Source of the DNA: Methanomassiliicoccaceae archaeon DOK
GTDB lineage: Archaea > Thermoplasmatota > Thermoplasmata > Methanomassiliicoccales > Methanomethylophilaceae
Assembly: GCA_009911715.1 (NCBI GenBank)
Contig: CP047880.1
Span: 1,736,001-1,800,000, forward strand
Direction: 5' to 3'
Length of the DNA: 64,000 bases
Below the pieces are notes generated by a model. The model worked only from the letters and a program-made list of their open reading frames with translations. It made no database searches and had not been told where the DNA came from. The translations under genes and the position numbers were made by a program. This document shows, piece by piece, positions 24,852-33,834 of the stretch (positions are counted from its first letter, which is position 1; each line of letters starts with the position of its first letter).

Positions 24852-24869
24852 GCAGGGCCTTCGCCCTGC
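24852..24869 (+). terminator. hairpin terminator after Nim-like gene
   Basis: Perfect 7-bp stem GCAGGGC/GCCCTGC with loop CTTC, five bases after the stop codon, followed by CCCTTTCC. Confidence 0.65.
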
Positions 24870-24943
24870 CCCTTTCCATCGGCTTCGTCCGGACGGCCTG
24901 GGTTCGACCCGTCCGCATATCATTAATCGTGTAAGAGAGAATG

Positions 24944-24962
24944 CCGTGGGGCTCGCCCACGG
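24944..24962 (-). terminator. hairpin terminator after dnaJ
   Basis: Perfect 7-bp stem CCGTGGG/CCCACGG with loop GCTCG, 20 bases beyond the dnaJ stop; on the minus strand it runs into the T-rich CATTCTCTCTTAC. Confidence 0.6.
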
Positions 24963-24982
24963 CGGATGGGATGGTTTGGGAA

Positions 24983-26134
24983 TCAGCCCGTCAGGTCGTC
25001 GATGGTCTCCTGGATCTTGTCCTTGAGACCCTTCCTTCCCTTCTTGGCCTTGGATCCTGCGGAGGAGTCGAGCTTCATGAGAAGCTCCCTCTCCTCGTCT
25101 GAGACCTTCTTCGGTACGTCCACGGACACCCTGACCATCATGTCGCCGCGTACCGACGAGTTGGTCTTGGGCAGTCCCTTGCCGGGGACCCTGAGCACGG
25201 TGCCCACGGCGGTCCCAGCCGGGATCTTGAGTGCGACCTTGTCCCCGTCGATCGCGGTGACGGTCTCCTCGCCTCCCAGCACCAGCTTGGGGTAGGATGT
25301 CGTTATGCCTGTCCAGAGGTTGGACCCGTCGCGGTCGAACACCTTGTCCTCCTTGACGTGGATGACCACGAACAGGTCGCCGGACGGGCCGCCGTTGTAC
25401 CCGGCGTTTCCCTCCCCTGCGACCCTGAGGCGCATGCCCTCCTCCATCCCCTTGGGGATGTTGAGGGAGATGTGGGCGTCCTTGTTGATCCTGCCTGTAC
25501 CGCGGCAGTGCGGGCACTTCTCGGCAGAGGTCTGGCCCCTGCCGCGGCACTCGGGACAGTCGCTGACGGTGACCATGTTGCCGAACATGCTCTGGCGGAC
25601 GGTCTGGACCTGTCCGGTCCCGCCGCACTTGCGGCATGTCGTCACGTTCCCGTCCTTGCCTCCGGTCCCTTTGCAGGGCTCGCAGACGACTGTGTGCGGG
25701 ATGTCCAGGTTGACCTTCTTGCCCTCGAGGACGTCCTTCAGCGTGATCTCGAGGTCGTACCTCAGGGATTCGCCCTGCTGGGGCGAGTTGCGGGACCTGC
25801 CGCGGCGCCCGCCGCCGAACATGGAGCCGAAGATGTCCCCGAAGATGTCGCTGATGTCGTCCGCCCTGGTGAAGTCGTCCCACGTGAAGCCGTCCTGTCC
25901 GAACTGCTGCTTGACCCCGTCGTGGCCGTACTGGTCGTACATCTTCCTCTTGTCGGGGTCTGACAGCACCTCGTACGCCTCGGACAGCTCCTTGAACTTG
26001 GCCTCGGCGACGTCCTTGGGTTCCGTGGAGACGTCGGGGTGGTACTTCTTTGCAAGGCTGCGGTAGGCCTTCTTGATCTCGTCGGGGGTGGCTGTCTTCT
26101 CCACGCCCAGGATCTCATAGTAGTCTCTCGGCAT
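24983..26134 (-). CDS. dnaJ: chaperone DnaJ (Hsp40)
   Basis: 383-residue type I J-protein, co-chaperone stimulating DnaK ATPase. J domain at residues 1-70 with HPD (YHPDVSTEP), a Gly/Phe linker ([15 protein letters not shown]), four CxxCxGxG zinc repeats ([32 protein letters not shown]) and the C-terminal substrate domain. ATG 26134 is favoured by GGTGA six bases upstream; the GTG at 26140 would add two residues. Last gene of the grpE-dnaK-dnaJ operon. Confidence 0.97.
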   Translation of the reverse strand: MPRDYYEILGVEKTATPDEIKKAYRSLAKKYHPDVSTEPKDVAEAKFKELSEAYEVLSDPDKRKMYDQYGHDGVKQQFGQDGFTWDDFTRADDISDIFGDIFGSMFGGGRRGRSRNSPQQGESLRYDLEITLKDVLEGKKVNLDIPHTVVCEPCKGTGGKDGNVTTCRKCGGTGQVQTVRQSMFGNMVTVSDCPECRGRGQTSAEKCPHCRGTGRINKDAHISLNIPKGMEEGMRLRVAGEGNAGYNGGPSGDLFVVIHVKEDKVFDRDGSNLWTGITTSYPKLVLGGEETVTAIDGDKVALKIPAGTAVGTVLRVPGKGLPKTNSSVRGDMMVRVSVDVPKKVSDEERELLMKLDSSAGSKAKKGRKGLKDKIQETIDDLTG

Positions 26135-26149
26135 CTCCACTCACCCGTT

Positions 26150-28030
26150 TCACTCGTCGTCGACGATCTTGTAGTCGGCGTCGACGTAGTCGCCGTTCGC
26201 CTTCTCCTGGGATGCCTGACCGGAGGTCTGCTGGCCGCCGGCCTGCTGTCCGGCACCCTGTTGGGCCCCGGCCTGCTGCTTGGAGGCCTCCTGGTAGACC
26301 CTCTGGCTGATGGGCTCCATGGCCTTCATCAGGGCATCCATCTTCGACTTGATCTCGTCGACGTTGTCACCCTTGTTGGCGGTCTCGAGGTCGGAGATTG
26401 CGGCCTCGATCTTCATCCTCTCCTCCTGGGTGACCTTCTCGCCGAGCTCGTCGAGGGACTTCCTGACGGTGTAGCATGCGGTCTCGGCCTGGTTATGGAC
26501 CTCGACCAGCTCCATCTTCTTCTTGTCCGCGTCGGCGAACTTCTCGGCCTGCTTGACCAGCTCGTCGATCTCTTCCTTGCTGAGCTTGTTGGAGGAGGCG
26601 ATGGTGATCTTCTGCTCCTTTCCGGTTCCGAGGTCCTTGGCGGAGACGTTGATGATTCCGTTGGCGTCGATGTCGAAGGTGACCTCGATCTGGGGGACCC
26701 CGCGGCGTGCGGGGGGTATTCCGTCCAGGACGAATCTGCCGAGGGAGGTGTTGTCAGCCGCCATGGGCCTCTCTCCCTGGACGACGTTGATCTCCACGGA
26801 AGGCTGGTTGTCCACCGCGGTCGAGAACACCTGGCTCTTCTTGGTCGGGATGGTCGTGTTCCTCTCGATCAGCTTGGTGGCCACTCCGCCCAGGGTCTCG
26901 ATTCCCAGGGACAGGGGGGTGACATCGAGCAGGAGGACGTCCTTGACCTCTCCGGACAGGACGGCTCCCTGGATGGCCGCTCCCATGGAGACGCACTCCA
27001 TGGGGTCGATTCCACGCTGGATCTTGGGTCCGACGATGCTCTCGACGAAGTTCTGGACGATGGGCATCCTGGTGGGTCCTCCGACGAGGATGATCTTGTC
27101 GATCTTGTCGGGGTTCAGGTGGGCGTCGCTCATGGCCTGCTCCATGGACTGCCTGCACCTGGCGACGATGGGCTCCACGAGCTCCTCGAGCTTGGCGCGG
27201 GTGACGGTCTGGATCAGGTGCTTGGGGCCGGACGCGTCGGATGAGATGAAGGGCAGGTTGATCTCGGTCTGCATGGTGGTCGACAGCTCGATCTTGGCCT
27301 TCTCGCATGCCTCCCTCACCCTCCAGAAGGCCATGTTGTCCTTCGAGAGGTCGATTCCGGTCTCCTTCTGGAACTCGCCGATGACGTACCTGGTCAGGGC
27401 CTCGTCCATGTCGGATCCGCCGAGCTGGGTGTCTCCGGATGTGGACAGGACCTGGAAGACCCCGTCGCTGAAGTCCATGATGGTGACATCGAGGGTTCCG
27501 CCTCCGAGGTCGAAGACCATGATGGTCTGCTCGGTGTCGGATTTGTCGAGACCGTAGGCCAGGGCGGCCGCGGTGGGCTCGTTGATGATACGGACGACGT
27601 CCAGTCCCGCGATGGCACCGGCGTCCTTCGTGGCCTGCCTCTGGTTGTCGTTGAAGTAGGCGGGCACCGTGATGACCGCCTTCTCGACGGTCTCGCCGAG
27701 GTAGGACTCGGCGTCCTTCTTGATCTTCTGCAGGATGAACGCAGAGATCTGCTGGGGGGTGTACTCCTTGCCGAGGGCGGTGACCTTCTCGCTGGATCCC
27801 ATCTTCCTCTTGACGTTCTTGATTGTTCCGTCGGGGTTCGTCACAGCCTGCCTCCTGGCGGGCTCTCCGACCAGGAGCTGGCCGTCCTGTGTGAAAGCTA
27901 CGTAGGAGGGGAACGATTTCCCTCCGACGCTGGTCCCCTCTGCGCTGGGGATCATTGTGGGCCTTCCGCCCTCCATGACGGATGCGGCGGAGTTGCTTGT
28001 TCCAAGGTCGATACCGATTATTCTTGACAT
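26150..28030 (-). CDS. dnaK: chaperone DnaK (Hsp70)
   Basis: 626-residue Hsp70. Nucleotide-binding domain: [13 protein letters not shown] (phosphate 1), [51 protein letters not shown] (phosphate 2) and [13 protein letters not shown]. The substrate domain follows, then a Gln/Ala/Gly-rich tail before the acidic IVDDE end. It looks strongly bacterial in type; Hsp70 is patchily distributed in Archaea and is thought to have been acquired from Bacteria. Its start overlaps the grpE end by 13 bases. Confidence 0.98.
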   Translation of the reverse strand: MSRIIGIDLGTSNSAASVMEGGRPTMIPSAEGTSVGGKSFPSYVAFTQDGQLLVGEPARRQAVTNPDGTIKNVKRKMGSSEKVTALGKEYTPQQISAFILQKIKKDAESYLGETVEKAVITVPAYFNDNQRQATKDAGAIAGLDVVRIINEPTAAALAYGLDKSDTEQTIMVFDLGGGTLDVTIMDFSDGVFQVLSTSGDTQLGGSDMDEALTRYVIGEFQKETGIDLSKDNMAFWRVREACEKAKIELSTTMQTEINLPFISSDASGPKHLIQTVTRAKLEELVEPIVARCRQSMEQAMSDAHLNPDKIDKIILVGGPTRMPIVQNFVESIVGPKIQRGIDPMECVSMGAAIQGAVLSGEVKDVLLLDVTPLSLGIETLGGVATKLIERNTTIPTKKSQVFSTAVDNQPSVEINVVQGERPMAADNTSLGRFVLDGIPPARRGVPQIEVTFDIDANGIINVSAKDLGTGKEQKITIASSNKLSKEEIDELVKQAEKFADADKKKMELVEVHNQAETACYTVRKSLDELGEKVTQEERMKIEAAISDLETANKGDNVDEIKSKMDALMKAMEPISQRVYQEASKQQAGAQQGAGQQAGGQQTSGQASQEKANGDYVDADYKIVDDE

Positions 28031-28533
28031 TTCTCCTCACCTTCTGTTACTGCTTTCTTCTTTGTGACTTTCACTTTAGCGTATCTCAATACCTTTCCGT
28101 TGAGCGTGTATCCCTTCTGGAAGACCTCTGCGATGAGGCCGTCCTCGTCCCCGTCCACGGTGCATAGCGCCTCGTGGTAGTCGGGGTCGAACCTCCCCTC
28201 GGCGGGGATCTCCTTGAGGCCGTTCGCCTCGAGGACCTTCATCATGTTGGTCCTGACCCCGCGGATCCCCTTCACGAACTCGGTCTCGTCGCCCGCGTGC
28301 TCCAGCGCGCGGTCCAGGTCGTCGACGACCGTCAGGAGGTCCCCGACGATGGAGGAGCAGGCGTACTTGCGGAACTCCTCGTTCTCGCGCTGCGTTCTCT
28401 TGCGGAAGTTGTCGAAGTCCGCCTGCAGCCTGCGGGCCATGTCCAGGTACTTGTCCGCCTGGGCCTTCGCGTCCGCGAGCTGCTCCTCGAGACCGACCTC
28501 CGTCTTCTCCACATCTTCAGACTTATCAGTCAT
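28018..28533 (-). CDS. grpE: nucleotide exchange factor GrpE
   Basis: 171-residue GrpE, the ADP/ATP exchange factor of DnaK. Long N-terminal coiled coil ([31 protein letters not shown]) and C-terminal beta domain with [18 protein letters not shown] and [23 protein letters not shown] 28533 is preceded by GAGGTG six bases upstream; the ATG at 28542 sits inside that ribosome site. First gene of the operon. Confidence 0.95.
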   Translation of the reverse strand: MTDKSEDVEKTEVGLEEQLADAKAQADKYLDMARRLQADFDNFRKRTQRENEEFRKYACSSIVGDLLTVVDDLDRALEHAGDETEFVKGIRGVRTNMMKVLEANGLKEIPAEGRFDPDYHEALCTVDGDEDGLIAEVFQKGYTLNGKVLRYAKVKVTKKKAVTEGEEKCQE

Positions 28534-28568
28534 TGGTAGCACCTCTTAGTCGTTCGATAACCTGTAAT

Positions 28569-28586
28569 GAGGGGCCGGAGCCCCTC
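28569..28586 (-). terminator. hairpin between thermosome and grpE
   Basis: Perfect 7-bp stem GAGGGGC/GCCCCTC with loop CGGA, 20 bases after the thermosome stop and about 36 bases ahead of the grpE start. No long U-tract follows on the minus strand and no strong TATA box is seen for grpE, so it may be a partial terminator or processing site. Confidence 0.5.
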
Positions 28587-28605
28587 GGTTTGTTGGATTG
28601 TGTTT

Positions 28606-30237
28606 TCAGTCGTCCATTCCGGGAGGCATTCCGCCCTCGCCCACCTGGGGTACGGGGCTGGCCTTGGAGGCGATGACGTCGTCGATCCTGAGGATCATGA
28701 CTGCGGCGTCGGTTGCGGAGTTGATGGCCTGCTTTCCGATCCTGTAGGGCTCGATGACGTTCAGGGCCTTCATATCCTCCACCTTTCCGGTGTAGGGGTT
28801 GAGACCGGCGTAGACCTTGCCCTCCTTGTGCTGCTTCCTCATCTCGATGACGATGTTGATGGGGTCGAGTCCGGCGTTCTCAGCGAGTGTGCTGGGGATG
28901 GACTCGAGGGCGGAGGCGAAGGCCTCGATGGCGATCTGCTCCCTTCCGCCGATGGTCTGGGCGTAGTCGCGGAGCTGCATGGCGATCTCCATGGCGGTGG
29001 ATCCTCCGCCGGTGACCATCATGCCGTCCTCGATGGCGACCTTGACGACGGACCAGGCGTCGACCAGGGACCTCTCGACCTCGTCTGCGACGTGGTTGGT
29101 TCCTCCCCTGACGAGCACGGAGACGGTCTTGGGCTCCTTGACGCCGGTGATGAAGGTCATCTCCTCGTCCTCGATCTTCTTGAGCTCGACGGTCTCGGCG
29201 TATCCGAGGTCGGAGGGGTCGATCTCAGCGATCTTGTTGATGATGTTGGCACCGGTGGACCTTCCGAGCCTCTCCATGTCGGACTTCTTGACACGCCTGC
29301 AGGCATAGATGCCCTCTTTGGCGAAGAAGTGCTGGGCGAGGTCGTCGATTCCCTTCTGACAGAAGACGACGTTGGCTCCGGAGGCCTTGACCTTCATGAC
29401 CATGTCCTTCAGCATCTTCTCCTCCTCGGCGATGAACTGGGAGAGCTGGTTGGGGTCGGTGATCTGGATCTTGGCGTCGATCTCGGTCTTCTTGACCTCG
29501 AACGGGGCGTCGATCAGGGCGATCTTGGCTCCCTCGACGAGCTTGGGCATGCTGGGCTGGACGGGCTCCTTGTCGATGATGAGTCCCTTGACGATGTAGG
29601 ACTCCTCCATCTTGGCGCCGGCCTTCTTGACAGTCTGGATGTTCTTGAGGTCGACGAAGTACTTTCCGTCCTTGTCCTTGTCGACGACGGTCTTGACGGC
29701 GTCGACGACCATGTTGGAGAAGTACTCCTTGGAGTTGTTGACCTGTTTGGAGATCATCGCGGTCTGGGCGATGAGCTTCAGGAGGTCGTCGTCATCGATC
29801 GAGACCTTCATGGAGATGTTCTTGAGGACCTCCTGGGCCTTGTCGTTGGCGAGCCTGTATCCGGCAGTGATGATTGTGGGGTGGACGTTGGCGTCGATCA
29901 GGTCGGTGGCCTTCTTGAGGAGCTCGCCGGCGAGGATGACGCTGGTTGTGGTACCGTCCCCGACCTCGGCGTCCTGGGTCTTGGCGACCTCGACGAGCAT
30001 CTTGGCGGCGGGGTGCTGCACGTCCATCTCTTTCAGGATTGTCACACCGTCGTTGGTGATGACGACGTCGCCGACGGAGTCGACGAGCATCTTGTCCATT
30101 CCCCTGGGGCCGAGGCTGCTCTTGACAGCGCTGGCGATGGCCATGGCGGCGGAGATGTTGTTGAACTGAGCGTCTTTGCCTTTGTCTCTCTTGGTTCCTT
30201 CCCTAAGGATGATGACAGGGGCGTTACCCATTCCCAT
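28606..30237 (-). CDS. thermosome subunit (group II chaperonin)
   Basis: 543-residue subunit of the archaeal double-ring chaperonin. Motifs: SSLGPRGMDKMLVD, TNDGVTILKEMDVQHPAAK, the ATP-hydrolysis VGDGTTTSVILAGELL, and the C-terminal GGGSTAMEIAMQLRDYA. Ends in the flexible Gly/Met tail (GGMPPGMDD). GGAGG lies seven bases before the ATG and a TATA box 58-67 bases upstream. Whether the ring is homo- or hetero-oligomeric depends on other copies outside the window. Confidence 0.98.
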   Translation of the reverse strand: MGMGNAPVIILREGTKRDKGKDAQFNNISAAMAIASAVKSSLGPRGMDKMLVDSVGDVVITNDGVTILKEMDVQHPAAKMLVEVAKTQDAEVGDGTTTSVILAGELLKKATDLIDANVHPTIITAGYRLANDKAQEVLKNISMKVSIDDDDLLKLIAQTAMISKQVNNSKEYFSNMVVDAVKTVVDKDKDGKYFVDLKNIQTVKKAGAKMEESYIVKGLIIDKEPVQPSMPKLVEGAKIALIDAPFEVKKTEIDAKIQITDPNQLSQFIAEEEKMLKDMVMKVKASGANVVFCQKGIDDLAQHFFAKEGIYACRRVKKSDMERLGRSTGANIINKIAEIDPSDLGYAETVELKKIEDEEMTFITGVKEPKTVSVLVRGGTNHVADEVERSLVDAWSVVKVAIEDGMMVTGGGSTAMEIAMQLRDYAQTIGGREQIAIEAFASALESIPSTLAENAGLDPINIVIEMRKQHKEGKVYAGLNPYTGKVEDMKALNVIEPYRIGKQAINSATDAAVMILRIDDVIASKASPVPQVGEGGMPPGMDD

Positions 30238-30294
30238 TTTTATTCCTCCAAATGTTCCTTGATTGGAATACTGAACGGCTTTATGTTAGAACTT

Positions 30295-30304
30295 CTATAT
30301 AAAC
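30295..30304 (-). promoter_or_regulatory. TATA box of thermosome gene
   Basis: GTTTATATAG on the minus strand, predicting a leader of about 33 nucleotides that carries the GGAGG ribosome site (complement of 30245-30249). Confidence 0.65.
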
Positions 30305-30427
30305 ATAACTCGTTGAGTTTCAGTGTCACCACATCTCTCCGTAAAGTATGTCAGAACAGGGATTCTATGTATCTGGCTATATCCCCTCGACCGCTCTGTG
30401 GAAGGCTCTGGGGACCTGTGTCTGGGA

Positions 30428-30502
30428 TGGTGACCCCGCCGGGGATCGAACCCGGGTTGTCGGTTCCGAAGGCCGACAGGATATCCGCTACCCCACGGGG
30501 CC
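30428..30502 (-). tRNA. tRNA-Arg (anticodon TCG)
   Basis: Acceptor GGCCCCG/CGGGGTC (one G-U), D-arm GGGT..GG..A, loop CTTCGGA (anticodon TCG), T-arm CCGGG-TTCGATC-CCCGG, discriminator A and encoded CCA (30428-30430). Position 31-39 is a C-A mismatch in this alignment, so the stem is drawn with four pairs. Confidence 0.9.
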
Positions 30503-30593
30503 CTTTACGCTCGAACATACAGCACCGATAAAGACATTTGTATCCTGGTGGCCCGAAGCAACCCTTTAACGTGTGTGGGCGGATTCCGCCCTC

Positions 30594-31640
30594 ATGTCAA
30601 AGGTGATTCTGAACCACGGAGCTGGAGGGGAGCTCATGCAGGAGTTCCTGTCCAAGCACATCACTAATCACTTCCCGTCCATGAACGCGGAGGTCCCGCT
30701 GGACTCCATGGACGACTCAGCCGTCGTCGACGACGTCGTGTTCACGATAGACGGCCACACTGTGAAGCCCCTGTTCTTCCCGGGCGGGGACATAGGGAAG
30801 ATCTCCGTGGCCGGAACCGTCAACGACATCTCCGTCATGGGCGCGACGCCCCTGGCGCTCGCCTGCTCCGTCATAATGGAGGAGGGCCTCGACATCGACA
30901 TCGTCGACAGGGTCATGGACTCCATGGGAAGGACCGCCGCCGGGTGCGGTGTCCCCATCGCCACCGGCGACACCAAGGTCGTCGAGGCGGGAGCGGTGGA
31001 CCAGATGGTGATGTCCACATCCGCCATTGGGAAGCGCTCGCCGTACCTGGACTCCGACCTCGCGAAGGCGGCCGAGTACAGAAAGGTCGAGAACAGATGG
31101 TGCACCGACTCCAGCGTCAGGCCGGGGGACGCGATCATCGTCTCCGGATACATGGGGGACCACGGCATCGCCCTCCTCTCCTTCCGCGAGGGATACGGGT
31201 TCGAGAGCGAGGTCCAGAGCGACGTTGCGCCTCTGAACAAGATGATCGCCGAGGGGCTGAAGGCCGGAGGGATCGTGGCGATGAAGGACCCGACCCGCGG
31301 AGGCCTCGCCAACACCCTGAACGAGTGGTGCTCCAAGTCCCACGTAGGCATGGAGATCGACTACTCCGCCATCCCGCTGAGAGAAGGTGTCGTCAACGCG
31401 TGCGACCTCCTCGGCATAGACGCCCTGAGCATCGGCAACGAGGGCAAGTGCGTCATGGGGGTCGTCCCGGAGATGGCCGAGGAGGTCCTGAAGGCCATCA
31501 GGCGCACGCCGGAGGGCAAGGACGCCGCCATCATCGGACATGCGGTCGAAGGCACGGAGCGCGTCGTCCTCAGGACCGAGGTGGGCGGGAAGAGGATCCT
31601 CGAGGCCCCCGCCGGCGACCCGGTCCCCAGGATCTGCTGA
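30594..31640 (+). CDS. hypE: hydrogenase maturation protein HypE
   Basis: 348-residue HypE. It dehydrates the carbamoyl group handed over by HypF to a cyano ligand on its C-terminal cysteine, for the [NiFe]-hydrogenase active site. The required C-terminus PRIC is present. The PurM-like ATP-binding half has DDSAVVDD, GGDIGKISVAGTVNDISVMGA and GDTKVVE, and the later DPTRGGLANTLNEW is typical. ATG 30594 lies 24-32 bases after CCTTTAACG (30562-30570). Other hyp genes are not adjacent. Indicates [NiFe]-hydrogenases, as expected in a methanogen. Confidence 0.96.
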   Translation: MSKVILNHGAGGELMQEFLSKHITNHFPSMNAEVPLDSMDDSAVVDDVVFTIDGHTVKPLFFPGGDIGKISVAGTVNDISVMGATPLALACSVIMEEGLDIDIVDRVMDSMGRTAAGCGVPIATGDTKVVEAGAVDQMVMSTSAIGKRSPYLDSDLAKAAEYRKVENRWCTDSSVRPGDAIIVSGYMGDHGIALLSFREGYGFESEVQSDVAPLNKMIAEGLKAGGIVAMKDPTRGGLANTLNEWCSKSHVGMEIDYSAIPLREGVVNACDLLGIDALSIGNEGKCVMGVVPEMAEEVLKAIRRTPEGKDAAIIGHAVEGTERVVLRTEVGGKRILEAPAGDPVPRIC

Positions 31641-31650
31641 TAACATAATC

Positions 31651-31677
31651 CGGGGCCCGCGACGACCTGCGGCCCCG
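31651..31677. terminator. bidirectional hairpin between hypE and MazG-like gene
   Basis: Stem CGGGGCC/GGCCCCG spanning 31651-31677 between convergent genes, followed on the plus strand by CTTTTT (31686-31691). Confidence 0.6.
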
Positions 31678-31690
31678 TCTTCCCACTTTT

Positions 31691-32056
31691 TCAGAGCTCG
31701 TCGTACTTCAGGTTCCTTCCCCTGCACTTCTCGGCGGGGTACTTCTCCGCATCTATGGCGATCTTCCTGAGCAGCTCCGAGTAGAGGTCTATGCCGTTCA
31801 TCTGGGCGAACCTGAGCACGAAGTACAGGACGTCCGAGAGCTCCTCCTTGACATGGGCGGAGCGGACGGGATCGGACATTATCCCGTCTACATCGGCCTG
31901 CGACTTGAACCTGAAGATGTCCAGGAGCTCGGATGACTCCGTGACCATCCCGATGGCCAGGTCCTTCGGGTTGTGGTACTGGTCCCAGTCGCGCTCGTCG
32001 CAGAAGGAGCGGACCATGTCCTTGAGCTTGTCCACGGTGGCTGTAGAATCGTCCAT
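31691..32056 (-). CDS. MazG-like nucleotide pyrophosphohydrolase
   Basis: 121-residue all-alpha NTP pyrophosphatase of the MazG/dCTPase superfamily. Signature residues: MVTESSELLDIFRF (the ExxE half of the metal site) and VKEELSDVLYFVLRFAQ (ExxD half). Likely removes non-canonical or excess nucleoside triphosphates. Start ATG 32056; the ATG at 32074 would add six residues with no better context. Single gene, diverging from the PEBP gene. Confidence 0.85.
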   Translation of the reverse strand: MDDSTATVDKLKDMVRSFCDERDWDQYHNPKDLAIGMVTESSELLDIFRFKSQADVDGIMSDPVRSAHVKEELSDVLYFVLRFAQMNGIDLYSELLRKIAIDAEKYPAEKCRGRNLKYDEL

Positions 32057-32141
32057 GGACCCGCGATGGTGCACATTCGAGATAACCGTGTCCCCGACAC
32101 GTTATATCGGTTGGCGCAGATTACGCGACGGTGAGAACCAC

Positions 32142-32639
32142 ATGAGGATAACAAGCAGCGCCATCGTCGACGGATGGATCCAGGACAGGTACGGTTGCAA
32201 GGGCGAGAGGTTCGTCAACGGCATGCCGGGCCTGTCTATCCCGTTCGAGATATCGGACGCCCCCGAGGGTGCGAAGAGCTTCGCGGTCATCTTCGACGAC
32301 TACGACGCCGTCCCGGTGTGCGGTTTCGACTGGCTCCACTGGACCATCAGCGACCTCAGGAGGACGTCCGTGGCGGAGGGCGAGTCCCACAACTCCCCCG
32401 ACTTCACGGAGGGCTGCAACAGCTGGCACAGCGTTGCCGGAGAGAACAGCGTCGAGCAGGCCACCGGCTACGGGGGACCCGCGCCTCCGGACAGGGAGCA
32501 CAGGTACACCCTGAAGGTCTACGCGCTGGACACCGTATTGGACCTGAAGAGGGGATTCAGGCTGAACGAGCTCTACTTCGCGATGCAGGGCCATGTGCTG
32601 GCACATGCCAAGCTCGTCGGGAAGTACGCGCCCGAGTGA
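32142..32639 (+). CDS. PEBP family protein (YbhB/YbcL, Raf-kinase-inhibitor-like)
   Basis: 165-residue cytosolic phosphatidylethanolamine-binding-like protein. The ligand pocket is marked by DYDAVPVCGFDWLHWTI and GYGGPAPPDREHRYTLKVYALD, matching the bacterial and archaeal YbhB/YbcL branch. Start set by GGTGAG (32130-32135) before ATG 32142. The physiological ligand of prokaryotic members is unknown. Its TGA overlaps the next ATG (TGATG). Confidence 0.9.
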   Translation: MRITSSAIVDGWIQDRYGCKGERFVNGMPGLSIPFEISDAPEGAKSFAVIFDDYDAVPVCGFDWLHWTISDLRRTSVAEGESHNSPDFTEGCNSWHSVAGENSVEQATGYGGPAPPDREHRYTLKVYALDTVLDLKRGFRLNELYFAMQGHVLAHAKLVGKYAPE

Positions 32640-33148
32640 TGGACCCGGAGACCAGGGGGCGGGTCGACCGCCTCCTCGAAACCTACTCCGTCTACTACGA
32701 CGTCGAGACCTGCGAGGAGGGGGACCTTGTAGCCAAGGCGTGCTTCCACTCCCGCGGTGAGAAGTACCTCCTGACCAGGAGCGTCAACCTCTGGTCCGTT
32801 GAGGACAACGAGTACGTCTTCGTCTACGCGGGGGACCGCCTCGATCCGGACGGCCTCGAACACGCCATCAAAACGTCCAGTGAAACAGGTTTGAGTATGG
32901 TCAAACCTAACTCGGAACACCGTTCCTCTATGATAACGACCATTCTCATCTACACTTCATTAGACAAATGTTGTACGAAATCTATTAAAGGGTACAGGGA
33001 GCATCGGAACTTCGGTTTCATGCTGAAAGGCTGGATGGACCATCGTGTCGCCGCTCTGGGGATCTCCACCTCGACGGTGGTTTCCAACCGCGCGGGCAGG
33101 GATGTCGCCAGGAACCTCGAGGCTGTGGCCGGAACCAAATCCCGGTGA
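32639..33148 (+). CDS. uncharacterised 169-residue protein
   Basis: I do not recognise the family. The first half is acidic and soluble-looking (RLLETYSVYYDVETCEEGDLVAKACFHSRG), the second half more basic with a conserved-looking VVSNRAGRDVARNLEAV end. A CC pair (DKCCTK) lies near residue 110. No signal peptide or clear membrane span. It is translationally coupled to the PEBP gene upstream and its stop overlaps the Shine-Dalgarno of the cstA fragment, so the three form one transcription unit. Base composition dips in its middle (32880-33000). Confidence 0.65.
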   Translation: MDPETRGRVDRLLETYSVYYDVETCEEGDLVAKACFHSRGEKYLLTRSVNLWSVEDNEYVFVYAGDRLDPDGLEHAIKTSSETGLSMVKPNSEHRSSMITTILIYTSLDKCCTKSIKGYREHRNFGFMLKGWMDHRVAALGISTSTVVSNRAGRDVARNLEAVAGTKSR

Positions 33149-33153
33149 GACCT

Positions 33154-33729
33154 GTGAACGGCGCTCTGCTGCTGATAGTTTCCATAGCAATCCTGATTCT
33201 CGGCTACGCCCTGTACGGACGCTGGCTGGCAAAGAAATGGGGCATCGACCCGTCGAGGGAGACGCCCGCCCACACCGAGTGCGACGGGGTGGACTTCGTC
33301 CCCGCGAAGCCGTCGGTCCTGCTGGGCCATCACTTCTCGTCGATCGCCGGGGCCGGACCCATCACCGGGCCGATCCAGGCCGCCGTCTTCGGATGGATCC
33401 CCGTCACGCTCTGGGTCCTGATCGGTGGACTGTTCTTCGGGGCCGTCCATGACTTCGGCTCGATGTTCGCCTCCGTCAGGAACAAGGGGAGGTCCATCGG
33501 GGAGATCATCTCCGAGAGCATGGGGCCCAGGGCGAAGAAGCTGTTCATAGTCTTCGCCTACCTGACCCTCATCCTCGTCATAGCGGCGTTCGCGTCGATC
33601 GTCGCCGACACCTTCGACGGAACCACGTCCGATGCGTCCCAGAACATGACGAACGGCGTGGCGGCAGCTCAGCTGGTCATCTCAGCCCTCCTGTTCGTCC
33701 TGGCCGTGTTCCTGATGGCCGAGGGATAG
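33154..33729 (+). pseudogene. carbon starvation protein CstA, truncated after the N-terminal third
   Basis: 191 codons matching the CstA N-terminus well: a signal-anchor-like first helix, GIDPSRETPAHTECDGVDFVPAK, VLLGHHFSSIAGAGPITGPIQAA, GGLFFGAVHDFGSMFASVRNKG and KLFIVFAYLTLILVIAAFASIVADTF. Family proteins are about 480-700 residues, so most helices are missing. The frame ends GCC GAG GGA TAG; reading past the TAG gives only 15 more unrelated codons before TGA (33775). The loss is therefore a deletion, not a simple stop. GTG 33154 has GGTGAG four bases upstream. Full CstA imports peptides or pyruvate; this fragment is unlikely to. Confidence 0.8.
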
Positions 33730-33834
33730 AGGACCCTCAACGCCCAGAGACGGCAGAGGCTCTCGGAGGGGGCCTGACGGCTCCGCGCCGTTCATATAGG
33801 GCGCGCGCATTGCTTCTGGCGAGGTCAACAACTC

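Noticed and set aside
30431-30502. tRNA with a 9-base anticodon loop
   Set aside because: Pairing GTCGG/CCGAC gives a 9-base loop; the standard numbering with G26, T33 and A21 places a 7-base loop CTTCGGA and reads as tRNA-Arg(TCG).
28606-30531. Very long plus-strand open frame opposite the thermosome
   Set aside because: Asp/Gly/Leu/Val-rich shadow of the thermosome's codon pattern, typical antisense frame in GC-rich DNA.
33727-33777. Pyrrolysine read-through of the cstA TAG
   Set aside because: Read-through adds only 15 residues with no CstA similarity before a TGA; it does not restore the protein.
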